From an uncultured Candidatus Saccharibacteria bacterium (GTDB lineage: Bacteria > Patescibacteriota > Saccharimonadia > Saccharimonadales > Saccharimonadaceae): a stretch of 23,257 nt of DNA. The notes beneath the pieces were generated by a model that had not been told where the DNA came from, searched no databases, and was given only the letters and a program-made list of their open reading frames with translations. Positions 13,664 through 22,000 of this stretch are shown here, piece after piece. The stretch covers positions 3,187-26,443 of the forward strand of contig CAOZKB010000005.1 in NCBI GenBank assembly GCA_948571325.1, written 5' to 3'. The translations under genes were made by a program, and so were the position numbers. The first letter of the stretch is position 1. Each line of letters starts with the position of its first letter.

Positions 13664-13692
13664 TTGACAAAATCAACAATGTGTGCTACAAT
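13664..13692 (+). promoter_or_regulatory. Promoter of the secreted acidic protein, GTGTGC family
   Basis: TTGACA (13664-13669), 17 bp, TGC, TACAAT (13687-13692). It is almost base-for-base the same as the minus-strand promoter at 18983-19011. The 130 bases before it, after the LOG gene, are G-poor and A/C-rich and hold no gene. The leader (about 110 nt) includes AGAGTAA/TTACTCT and CCGCG-CGT-CGCGG hairpins. Confidence 0.85.
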
Positions 13693-13810
13693 GGAAGTAG
13701 AGAGTAATTTCTATTGTTTCTCAATGGACTTTACTCTAGGAATGTAACATTTAATTTTGAGCATCATAACTCCGCGCGTCGCGGAAAATAAAAATAAGGA
13801 GGGAATTGTT

Positions 13811-14761
13811 ATGATGAAAAGTATTTCGAATGGTAACCAGGAAAAAATCAAACGCCAAAATGGTTTGAAAAAAATCGTTACAGAAATTAAGCGTGGTTTG
13901 CTTGTAGCCTTGCTAATTATCGCTGCACTCTGTCTTGGTCATACAACTAACGCAGCAGCAGCCAATTGTCAATGTTGTCCTTGCATTGTTGCTGACTCGT
14001 CTGTTACCTCATCTGTTGACTCAAATGAGGATGAAGAACATGGCGATGTTCAATCATCTGGAAGCGGGGATCTTGATGACGGTGGTGATATTCGATCGTC
14101 TGACAGTGAAAACCAAATGAGGATTACGTCTCCCAGTGAACTCGCGTCTCTCACATCTGAGTACAATGTTAGCAATATTATTTTGTCTAATTGGGGTAAC
14201 GATGAAGGAAAGCGTAATGAAGTTAGCTGCCGAGAACATGTTGGTTTTATTGAGTTATACGACAAAACCGCTGATAAGACTTACAGCAGCGAGGAAGATT
14301 CTCCTGTACCGACACTGACTCCGGGCCATTACTACGAGGTACGTTATAACTTGCCTGATAAGGGTCAGAAGGTATCCTTCAGCAACCCACGTTTTAAGGC
14401 CGATGGAATCTTTTTTTGGTTAGAACCAGACGATTTTGCCGAATTGCATCCGAGGGGTTTTCAGCATAATCTGGCGGCTGAGTTCATCGTAAATCATTAT
14501 AAATTTTACGACCAATTAGATTTCGGTGTTGATGAGCCGATCAAAATAGAGACTGACCACTATTACTATCTCCATATCGAGGGCCATGATCCAATTCGAT
14601 ACGGCGAGGCAACAGTTGAAGGTCTATGGGGCGTTATACCTGGATCGGAATGCGAAAACGACGACGCAGAAGAGCTGATCGTTTCAGCTGAGACGGGCAG
14701 CTACTTTAGCTATGAGTTTTCCGTAGAAAAGCATTCACCGAATAGGGACACTCAGAATTAA
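13811..14761 (+). CDS. Secreted acidic protein of unknown function
   Basis: AAGGAGGG (13797-13804) places the start at ATG 13811 or 13814. The long, basic N-region is followed by a hydrophobic core (LLVALLIIAALCLGH, about 31-45) and a probable signal-peptidase site in the NAAAAN area. The mature protein begins with a Cys cluster (CQCCPC), then an Asp/Ser/Gly-rich linker of about 60 residues, then a roughly 200-residue domain with aromatic-rich beta-like stretches (GHYYEVRYNLP, DHYYYLHIEGHDP). There is no LPxTG, C-terminal membrane helix or known domain that I can recognise. It is likely exported, perhaps anchored via the Cys cluster. Tandem hairpins follow the gene. Confidence 0.85.
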   Translation: MMKSISNGNQEKIKRQNGLKKIVTEIKRGLLVALLIIAALCLGHTTNAAAANCQCCPCIVADSSVTSSVDSNEDEEHGDVQSSGSGDLDDGGDIRSSDSENQMRITSPSELASLTSEYNVSNIILSNWGNDEGKRNEVSCREHVGFIELYDKTADKTYSSEEDSPVPTLTPGHYYEVRYNLPDKGQKVSFSNPRFKADGIFFWLEPDDFAELHPRGFQHNLAAEFIVNHYKFYDQLDFGVDEPIKIETDHYYYLHIEGHDPIRYGEATVEGLWGVIPGSECENDDAEELIVSAETGSYFSYEFSVEKHSPNRDTQN

Positions 14762-14776
14762 AATGTTACCAAATTT

Positions 14777-14820
14777 TAGACCAAATCTTTGGTCTAGATT
14801 ATGCTGTCAGGCATAATCTA
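14777..14820 (+). promoter_or_regulatory. Overlapping tandem hairpins between two genes
   Basis: TAGACCAA (14777-14784) pairs with TTGGTCTA (14789-14796); TAGATTATGC (14795-14804) pairs with GCATAATCTA (14811-14820). The hairpins share bases 14795-14796 and no T-tract follows, so RNA processing or stability is more likely than simple termination. The arrangement mirrors 2278-2319. Confidence 0.55.
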
Positions 14821-14877
14821 AGCGAGTCTTAATTGGTTCGAGCAATTTAATAAAAGGAATAGAAAGGGAGGGTTTCT

Positions 14878-15075
14878 ATGAAGTTAAGAAATAACTTATC
14901 AGAACTGAAGGATAGGGAAAAACGCTTTTATGGAGGCTGGCGTAGTGCTTTGCTCTTCAAAAGTCGATTTTTTCTACTAGTCATTCTTATTCTTGAGGTA
15001 GGCGCTATTGGTTACGGAAGCCGTCGTCACACTCTGCCGCATAAGACAATCGCATCCAATGTACTACCGTCGTGA
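14878..15075 (+). CDS. Small single-pass membrane protein, 65 aa
   Basis: AAAGGGAGGG at 14863-14872 precedes ATG 14878. A charged N-terminal half (LRNNLSELKDREKRF) is followed by one membrane helix, about residues 31-48 (FFLLVILILEVGAIGYG), and a short basic tail. No family is recognised. It probably shares the promoter at 13664 with the secreted protein. It could be a remnant of a longer gene, but the ribosome binding site is excellent. Confidence 0.65.
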   Translation: MKLRNNLSELKDREKRFYGGWRSALLFKSRFFLLVILILEVGAIGYGSRRHTLPHKTIASNVLPS

Positions 15076-15139
15076 CACCGAATACATCCCGTTGTTCAAG
15101 CGCATGAACAGCAAGGTGATAATGTTCTAACTTCTAAAA

Positions 15140-15167
15140 AAATACCCGCAATTAATTGCGGGTATTT
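15140..15167. terminator. Bidirectional intrinsic terminator
   Basis: A perfect 28-bp palindrome: AAATACCCGCAATT and its complement, with A-tract and T-tract flanks usable in both directions. It separates the converging 65-aa gene and the SpoU gene. Confidence 0.85.
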
Positions 15168-15212
15168 CTCATAAAACATGTAAAAACACCTACGGATAAA
15201 CTTTTGCCTTAC

Positions 15213-15830
15213 CTACCCTACCAACCCCCACATCGCAATCCCCGCTGCCACCGAGACATTAAAAGATTCTTTCTTACCCCGCATCGGAATCTCCAAAAAA
15301 TAATCACATTCCTCCCGAATCTCCGCTGGAATCCCCTCCACCTCCTCCCCTAAAATCAGAATAACGTTGGGGTCTAGCGAGAATACGTCACTATTTTTCT
15401 CGACACGGCGTTCTTCCGTCCCGTCGTCACGGGCGGAAGCCACCTCGTTCTCGGCCGTAGCCTGCGAAATGGTCTCAAAAAATAGCGCCGCACTTTCGCC
15501 ATGCCGTAGCATTACTTTTTTCTTTGTTTCTTCTGGGGTCAAATTGTTTTCCAGTCCCACCACAATTTCGCCTTTCTCTCTCTGTTCCCCTAGCCAATCC
15601 CCCAAATCCTCTACCGTCTCGCTCGGCACTAATTTTTCTGCACCGAGAGCGGATTTTTCAATTTGGCGGTTTAATTTTGCTCGTAAATGTGGCAAAATTT
15701 GCTGATCATCATAACGTGGCGTATAGCCCGAAAAAACCACCTTTTCGACCCCTAGCCCTTCCGCCGTGCGCAAAATCGCCCCCACATTATAGGTTGAACG
15801 AATATTATGTAGCACTACGGTCAGTTTCAT
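15213..15830 (-). CDS. SpoU/TrmH-family RNA 2'-O-methyltransferase
   Basis: This 205-aa SPOUT methyltransferase has motif 1 NIRSTYNVGAILRTAEGLG (9-27), motif 2 VILILGEEVEGIP and motif 3 IPMRGKKESFNVSVAAG, the SAM-binding trefoil-knot motifs. It methylates ribose 2'-OH in tRNA or rRNA; the exact site cannot be told. The start is the ATG at 15830, 6 nt after the -10 box TACAAT (15842-15837), so the mRNA is leaderless; the longer frame would begin inside the promoter. Between the second and third conserved blocks there is an extra stretch of about 30 hydrophilic residues (ASARDDGTEERRVEK...), encoded by DNA that folds back on itself (15413-15439). Confidence 0.9.
   Translation of the reverse strand: MKLTVVLHNIRSTYNVGAILRTAEGLGVEKVVFSGYTPRYDDQQILPHLRAKLNRQIEKSALGAEKLVPSETVEDLGDWLGEQREKGEIVVGLENNLTPEETKKKVMLRHGESAALFFETISQATAENEVASARDDGTEERRVEKNSDVFSLDPNVILILGEEVEGIPAEIREECDYFLEIPMRGKKESFNVSVAAGIAMWGLVG
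15413..15439. repeat. In-frame foldback inside the SpoU gene
   Basis: Bases 15413-15424 and 15429-15439 form 11 pairs with one bulged T around a CGTC loop. More distant complementary pieces (CGAGAA near 15378 and TTCTCG near 15447) may extend it. It lies in the extra hydrophilic segment of the protein, as expected of a palindromic element inserted without breaking the frame. Confidence 0.5.
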
Positions 15831-15836
15831 AATCAT

Positions 15837-15872
15837 ATTGTAACACAAAAAATAGCTACCCCAAGGGGTAGC
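15837..15872 (-). promoter_or_regulatory. Fused terminator and leaderless promoter (minus strand)
   Basis: GCTACCCC (15855-15862) pairs with GGGGTAGC (15865-15872). On the minus strand it is followed by TATTTTTT (terminator for the gene at 15925-16422), then TGT-TACAAT (15842-15837), the -10 of the SpoU gene. It is the same fusion as at 798-837. Confidence 0.75.
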
Positions 15873-15924
15873 CAGACCTAAACCTTCACTAAACGCTTAG
15901 GTCTTGGTATTGTTCAGCTTGTTT

Positions 15925-16422
15925 TTATTTACCGTCGTCGGCGTCTGTTTCGCACAATGCCGCGTCTATGGAATGCGGTAAAAAGAACAGTGTTATTACC
16001 GTAAACATAGTCACGCCGCTAGTGGCTCCAGTTATCGTCTTGGTGATTGACCAGCATAAGGCGCGTTGCTCCATCGCCCAAACTTCATCCGGCATAAACG
16101 CTGACAATGTCATCAAAATCGCCAAGCCAATTCCTAGCGCAAATCCTAGTAAACGGTACTTGAAGCTTGCATAGCGGAAATCATCCCGCATCAATAATCT
16201 CGAGCGGTTCCAATAGGTTGGCGCCAACATTAAAGACAACAAAATAAACAAAAGGGAAAAACCATATTCAATGCTGCTCATCCGCTGAAAATAACGTTCT
16301 AACCATACCCATACCGTTCCTAATGTGGCATAAATTGGAATTACTATTCCTCCCAGCCAATACGTCATCATCAGACGCCTTTTCAGCATATTCATCTGTG
16401 TTTCTCTGTCCAAAAATCCCAT
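15925..16422 (-). CDS. Four-helix integral membrane protein, 165 aa
   Basis: AGGAGGAG precedes the ATG on the minus strand. Membrane helices are predicted at about 19-41, 52-70, 90-109 and 124-148, with short loops, a basic first loop (WNRSRLLMRDDFRYASFKYR, 71-90) and an acidic tail. I recognise no family or catalytic motif. It has its own promoter (16588-16616) and terminator. The leader of about 160 nt contains an ACCTTAGA/TCTAAGGT inverted repeat. It may be functionally grouped with the two paralogous membrane proteins upstream, since promoter class and topology are similar, but I see no sequence similarity to them. Confidence 0.75.
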   Translation of the reverse strand: MGFLDRETQMNMLKRRLMMTYWLGGIVIPIYATLGTVWVWLERYFQRMSSIEYGFSLLFILLSLMLAPTYWNRSRLLMRDDFRYASFKYRLLGFALGIGLAILMTLSAFMPDEVWAMEQRALCWSITKTITGATSGVTMFTVITLFFLPHSIDAALCETDADDGK

Positions 16423-16587
16423 TTTTTCTCCTCCTCTGAATCTGAATTTTTAGTCCTCCAAGTAACAAACCTTAGATCATAGCAAAACAAACTAAACTTA
16501 CTTTCTAAGGTCCCGGGTAAAATTAGTGTTTTTGACTTTTTATAAATATAATGTCACAATTTCACCAAAATCACACCCTATCTCTCC

Positions 16588-16616
16588 ATTATATCACACA
16601 TAGTTCAAAAAGTCAA
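16588..16616 (-). promoter_or_regulatory. Promoter of the 165-aa membrane protein
   Basis: Minus strand: TTGACT (16616-16611), 17 bp ending GTGTGA, TATAAT (16593-16588). It is directly downstream of the T-tract of the preceding gene's terminator. Confidence 0.8.
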
Positions 16617-16619
16617 TAG

Positions 16620-16647
16620 AAAAGCCACCTATTTACGTCAGGTGGCT
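16620..16647 (-). terminator. Terminator of the 327-aa membrane protein
   Basis: AGCCACCT (16623-16630) pairs with AGGTGGCT (16640-16647). On the minus strand TTTTCT follows, then the next gene's -35 box. Confidence 0.7.
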
Positions 16648-16680
16648 CTGTTTTGGTAAACCTTCGAATTTAGCAAGCTT

Positions 16681-17664
16681 TTAATCCTCATCTTCATAGC
16701 TTTTACGTACGGATTCTTGGCGTAATAATTTGACAATCCCTTGCTGCGCTTTATTGGCAAAAGTGAAGTTCTTAGTGTCTCTAGCGTTGTATTTGACAAT
16801 CAATTTGCCACGGTCTACCTCTTCGGTAATTAGTTTCACGGTATTTCTGGCTGCGGCAACAGTCTTAAGATTGATCTTGTTCAAACTATGCAAATTTTCA
16901 CCCTCCGCCAAGCGGCAAACCAATGGCCCACAAAATGTAAAAACACCCTCACTACTATGTTCGTGGTAGGTCATCACGTAAAAATTCTCACCCAACGTTG
17001 AAGCCTCTTTAGCACTGACTTTTGCTTCAACCTCTTCATGATCCATATTGTTTGCCTTTGCCTTTTGTGCCGTGCTGGACTCCGCTTGTTCGATATGTTG
17101 TAGGATTTCTTCCAATTGATTCATATGTCGACGCATTTTTCCCACCTCGCGCAATGACATAACGGCAAAAAACATAATTATTAACACTTCCTCCATGATA
17201 GATAATGGGGAATTAGCATCGAGATGAGCCAGTCGCTGAGCAATGTGTAATACTGCAAAAACTGGTAGTGCGCCTAGGCTAGAGATTGCCCCAATCGTTA
17301 AATTTGGCAGTTTGGAAGTATTGCCTCTTAACGCTAAAATCAAATGCAGTCCACGTGTTTCATCTTTCCATATCTCATCTTGATCGAATCGTTCTAGACC
17401 TTGCACAACATCATCCAGTAGCATGGCAATCACTAAAAAGCTACCAACCGCGGCAGTCGCGCATAGAATCACTGCTTCTGGGCGATTTATCCAAGCATTT
17501 TCAGCTAGCCAAGCCCGATTAATCAACATCAGACAGAATAAACCATTCGTCAAAATGATATCGAGATAAAAACAGAGAAAACTCCATCCGATCCTATCGT
17601 CTAGATACTTGATTTCTTCTGCAATTTCTGTCGAGATAGTATTGCTATTTTTTTCGTTTGTCAT
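16681..17664 (-). CDS. Membrane protein with C-terminal soluble domain, paralogue 1
   Basis: The 327-aa product has AGGAGGAG upstream of its ATG. Helices lie at about 27-48, 63-84, 121-142 and 155-172, followed by a charged, helical linker and a soluble C-terminal domain of about 100 residues (FYVMTYHEHSS...FTFCGPLV...IVKLLRQESVRK). The neighbouring product (17864-18850) has almost the same length, topology and C-terminal pattern, so they are diverged duplicates. No known domain recognised. The many Glu/Lys/Gln in the linker suggest coiled-coil contacts. Confidence 0.8.
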   Translation of the reverse strand: MTNEKNSNTISTEIAEEIKYLDDRIGWSFLCFYLDIILTNGLFCLMLINRAWLAENAWINRPEAVILCATAAVGSFLVIAMLLDDVVQGLERFDQDEIWKDETRGLHLILALRGNTSKLPNLTIGAISSLGALPVFAVLHIAQRLAHLDANSPLSIMEEVLIIMFFAVMSLREVGKMRRHMNQLEEILQHIEQAESSTAQKAKANNMDHEEVEAKVSAKEASTLGENFYVMTYHEHSSEGVFTFCGPLVCRLAEGENLHSLNKINLKTVAAARNTVKLITEEVDRGKLIVKYNARDTKNFTFANKAQQGIVKLLRQESVRKSYEDED

Positions 17665-17783
17665 TTCTTTCTCCTCCTTTAAATTCGCGTCATAGTCTCA
17701 GTTCACTAGCCAACATTCTTGCTAAAATCTTCAGTGTTAAGGTTCAGTGCTACGGCAAAAATCTCGTCGCACGTAATTATTCA

Positions 17784-17812
17784 ATTATATCATATATACC
17801 AAACACTTTCAA
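17784..17812 (-). promoter_or_regulatory. Promoter of paralogue 1
   Basis: Minus strand: TTGAAA (17812-17807), 17 bp, extended TGA, TATAAT (17789-17784). The leader to the ATG is about 115 nt. Confidence 0.7.
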
Positions 17813-17821
17813 GTAATTTTC

Positions 17822-17842
17822 GGGCGCCTCAATGAGACGCCC
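17822..17842 (-). terminator. Hairpin after paralogue 2
   Basis: GGGCGCCTC (17822-17830) pairs with GAGACGCCC (17834-17842) with one mismatch. On the minus strand only GAAAATT follows, so termination would be weak. Confidence 0.45.
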
Positions 17843-17863
17843 TGTATTTTCCACTCCTTTCAA

Positions 17864-18850
17864 TCAGTTAATATTTTTACTCTTTTTCTTCTTATTCTTA
17901 TCTTTTCCGCTCTCAACCGTTTGCATTGTCGCTTCGTTCCTCAGCATTCGCAAGATTTTATCCCTCGCTACCGCAACATACTTGTAGCTCATGCCGTCCG
18001 TTTGCGAGCCGACAATTTCGATGGCACCGTTAGCTGCGTCGCTAAGTCGTAAGGTTGCCGAGCTTCGCGTTTTATCTTCCAGGATATTCCGTATATCCAG
18101 CAGCTTTGCATACGTTGCCGGCTTATTGCCGATTGCAGTGACCAACTTGCCACAGAAGATAATCTTCTCGGTCTGAGCCTCCTCATCGTAAACATATATT
18201 GTGATGAAGGAGTTCTCGTGTTTCAGCTCATCCCGAGACAACATTATTGTGTTCTCAGGTTCTCCAGAGTCGGGGCAATCATCCTCTTCTTCACAAAGCT
18301 CAGCACAGGAGGTCTCCTGTTGTCCTTTTCTGTCGGAAAAGGACAAGCTTTCTGTTAACTGACTAATTGTCTCGCGAAAAAGTCCGCGGCATTTTGCAAC
18401 CTTGTTTGTTTCGTAATAAAACATATACAACAAAACACCGCATATTAATATCGCAATAAAGCTTGAAAAGTCAGTAAAATGCCCAAATGGCAACATCCAA
18501 GCGAACGATATTGTGCTACTAGTCAAAAAGAGTAAGCCGGCTGATACTAAACCGGGTCCCTTTTGCATGTCTTTAATTTTTAGTCCACTTGTTTGGTACT
18601 GATCAAAGGTCTCTCGGAGGCCTTTGATAATGCCATAGGTTATGCCTGAATAAAGGCAAAAACAAAACAAGCATATTACAATAACGCCAGCGGGGCTCAT
18701 GCTACTAACCCCTCGCATTGAATAATTATAGCTCAGGAGCATGCCATCTAAGGCACCCGCTAAAATAATTCTCTGCTTTTCGACCCGATTAACTTCATCT
18801 AATAGTTTCCTTGCCTCCTTTTTTGCTACCTTGATCTCTTTCTTCTTCAT
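17864..18850 (-). CDS. Membrane protein with C-terminal soluble domain, paralogue 2
   Basis: The 328-aa product starts MKKKEIKVAKKEARK, set by the GGAGGG ribosome binding site just upstream; a longer frame to 18889 lacks one. A basic helical N-terminus (1-25) precedes a hydrophobic stretch (26-44) and three clear helices (54-75, 100-121, 129-147). Then comes an acidic, Cys-containing linker and a soluble domain (FITIYVYDEEAQ...IIFCGKLV...ILRMLRNEATMQT) that matches the C-terminal domain of its neighbour in the F-x-F/I-F-C-G-x-L-V and L-L/M-R-x-E positions. It ends in a Lys-rich tail. Function unknown. Confidence 0.8.
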   Translation of the reverse strand: MKKKEIKVAKKEARKLLDEVNRVEKQRIILAGALDGMLLSYNYSMRGVSSMSPAGVIVICLFCFCLYSGITYGIIKGLRETFDQYQTSGLKIKDMQKGPGLVSAGLLFLTSSTISFAWMLPFGHFTDFSSFIAILICGVLLYMFYYETNKVAKCRGLFRETISQLTESLSFSDRKGQQETSCAELCEEEDDCPDSGEPENTIMLSRDELKHENSFITIYVYDEEAQTEKIIFCGKLVTAIGNKPATYAKLLDIRNILEDKTRSSATLRLSDAANGAIEIVGSQTDGMSYKYVAVARDKILRMLRNEATMQTVESGKDKNKKKKSKNIN

Positions 18851-18982
18851 TCTCCATCCCTCCAAAATAGAATTTAGCCGTCTAAGCATCCGGCCACCAA
18901 AAAGTCAGAACTTCACAAAATAATACCAACTGATTGTAAAGTTCTAGGGTGTTATCATACAAAAACACACCCCCATACCTCC

Positions 18983-19011
18983 ATTGTAGCACACATTACT
19001 AATTTTGTCAA
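18983..19011 (-). promoter_or_regulatory. Promoter of paralogue 2, GTGTGC family
   Basis: Minus strand: TTGACA (19011-19006), 17 bp ending GTGTGC, TACAAT (18988-18983), followed by GGAGGTA. It closely matches 13664-13692. Confidence 0.85.
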
Positions 19012-19060
19012 TATTATTTATGCTATTTGGGGTATTTTGCAAGAAAAATCACGAAATTTA

Positions 19061-19069
19061 TGCTATAAT
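19061..19069 (+). promoter_or_regulatory. Extended -10 promoter of leuS
   Basis: TGC-TATAAT at 19061-19069 (TG extension at 19061-19062, box 19064-19069). ATG 19076 sits 6 nt downstream, so the mRNA is leaderless. No good -35 box is seen. Confidence 0.75.
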
Positions 19070-19075
19070 TACTCT

Positions 19076-22000
19076 ATGGATAGATACGACCCTCTGAAAA
19101 TCGAACAAAAATGGCAAAAAATCTGGGATGAAACCGAAGCTTTTAAGGCCGACCCGATTGATGAAAGTAAACCCAAAAAATACGTCGCCGAGATGTTTCC
19201 GTATCCCTCCGGTGCTGGGTTGCACGTGGGGCATGTACGGAATTTTACTATCGTTGATGTGCTGACACGCTTCTATACGCAGCAAGAGATGAACGTCCTG
19301 CGTCCGTTTGGTTATGATACTTTTGGTCTGCCGGCTGAGAACTACGCGATTAAGACCGGCATTTCTCCCCAGAATGCCACCGAGACTAACATCAAAAACT
19401 TTCGTAAGCAGGCCAAGAAACTTGGTTATGCGGTAGACTGGAGTCGTGAAATTAATACCTCTGATCCGGAATATTATAAATGGACCCAGTGGTGCTTCTT
19501 GAAACTTTACAAGGCCGGCTTAGCCTACCAAAAAGAATCGTATCAGTGGTGGTGCCCCGAAGATAAAACCGTCCTAGCTAACGAGCAGGTCGAGAACGGC
19601 AAATGCTGGCGCTGTGGCCACGAAGTCGAAAAGAAAAAAATGAAACAGTGGTTTTTCAAAATCACTGATTACGCCGACGAGCTGCTGGATGGTATTGACG
19701 CGCTTGATTGGCCCGACAAGATTAAGACCATGCAGAAAAACTGGATCGGCCGCAGTGAAGGCGCAGAGGTGAAGTTTGAGATTGAGGGTGGTCCGAGATT
19801 TGTTGGTGAACCACCCCGAGCGGGGAAGAAAAATACTAAACGTCGCACTATTCAAGCCTTTGTTTACGACCCCAAAACCGACAAATATCTCGCCATTAGC
19901 TATAAAAAGATGACAAGCATCGCACCGGTAATCGGCGGTATTGATGGTAATGAAACTCCGGAAGTCACCGCTCGCCGGGAAGTATTGGAAGAGACTGGTT
20001 ATAAAAATCTTCGACTCATTGATATTCTCGGTCAATATCACGCGGTCTTTTATGCTGAGCATAAAGATGTTAATCGTGATATTGAGGCTACGCAGGTTTA
20101 CTTCGAGCTTGAAAATGACGAGAGGGATGAAATCTCCGAGGCCGAAAAAGCCACTCAGGACACGCTTTGGCTAACTCATGACGAACTTTTGCACGCCGAC
20201 AAGAATATGCACAACGAAATTAGTCTTGGCTTCAGCCGAATTCTGCAATTAGCTAGTAATAATGCTAATATCCCGGTTGATAGTGTTTTAAGAAAGCAGC
20301 TTGAGCTAGAACACATCAGCAAGAATCCATCTTCGGAAAACGCAAAAGAGGATGAGAATGCAAAATCGTCGGCTCGCGAAGGTGTTGCTGCTTCTCGGGA
20401 TTATTGTGTGGCTGAGCCGGGTCAAAATCACGGCCCACAGGGCTCGATTTTGAGAGGCTCACCGAATCCCGAAAGTAGCGACACTTCGCAGTCGATAAGT
20501 TTGGATTCTATTACGGTCTTCACCACCCGTCCCGATACCATTTTTGGTGCCACTTTTCTCGTTCTTGCTCCAGAACACCCGATGGTAAAATATCTTGTCA
20601 ATGACGAAACGCGTCAAAAAGTTGACCAATATCGCACCGAATCGCTCAAAAAATCCGAAATCGAGCGCCAAGAAAACAAAGAAAAGACAGGCGTTTTTAC
20701 TGGTAGCTACGCAATTAACCCAGCTACAGGCGCCAAAATGCCAATTTGGATTGCCGATTATGTTTTGATGGGATACGGCACTGGTGCAATTATGGCAGTG
20801 CCAGCGCATGACGAACGTGATTTTGAATTTGCCGAGAAATTTGACTTGCCAATTATTGAGGTGGTCGAGAAGCCGGAAAATTCTGACGACGCTGAGCGTT
20901 GTTACCACGGTGAAGGTCAATTAGTAAACTCAGGCAAATTCAATGGCAAAAACAGTAGTGATGTACGCGAAGAGATTGTCCAGTGGCTTGAAGACATGGG
21001 CGTAGGTAAGACCAAGGTAACTTATCGTATGCGCGATTGGTTGATTTCACGGCAACGTTATTGGGGGTGTCCGATTCCGGTGGCTTATGATAAAGATGGT
21101 AATGTTCATCCCATCTCAGAAGATCAGTTGCCAGTAATGCATCCAGAAGTGAAAGATTATCAACCTGACGATTCTGGTCGCTCGCCTCTCGCCAAAGCAG
21201 AAGATTGGCTCAAAGTCACGCTGAAAGATGAAAATGGCAACGACATCGAATGTACGCGCGAGACTGACACTCTGGATGGTTATGCTTGCTCAAGTTGGTA
21301 TCTGTGGCGCTATACTAGTCCACATGATAACGTGGCGGCCTGGGATCCAGAGGCTATTAAATATTGGGCGCCAACTGATGTCTACGTCGGTGGCGACCAT
21401 GCCGTAGCACATTTGCTTTATATTCGTTTTTGGTGTAAATTCTTCGCCGACCAAGGTTATCTGCCATTCCGCGAACCAGTCAAAAAACTACTTTATAATG
21501 GCTACATCAATGCGCCCGATGGTAAGAAAATGTCCAAGTCGAAAGGGAACGTTATTGATCCGCTTGAGGTAATCGAGAGTGGCTACGGTGCCGACACTTT
21601 GCGTACTTACGAGATGTTCATCGGTCCTTATGATCAAGATGCCGCTTGGAATACAGAGGCGATTGGCGGAGTTTACCGATTCTTGAATCGCTGTTGGACA
21701 TTGTGTCACGAAGTGAGTGATGTTTTAGCAACGAACGAACAAGAGCGTGCTCGGCTCGCTCGCCGTCACAAAGTCATTAAAAAAGTCACCGAAGATTTGC
21801 ATCGCCAAAGCTTTAATACCGCAGTCGCAGCGCTTATGGAATATGTCAATGAGCTCTATAAGCAAAAGGCAACTACGGAGGATGTGATTATTTTGGCGAA
21901 ACTTTTGAAGCCCTTTGCTCCGCATCTCGCCAGTGAAATGCTTGAACTGCTCGGGTCAAATGATATTTGGCCGACCTGGGACGAGAAATATCTCCAAACT

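Noticed and set aside
19037..19075. Upstream start of leuS at 19037
   Set aside because: These 13 codons cover the -10 box; the family begins at MDRYDPLKIE.
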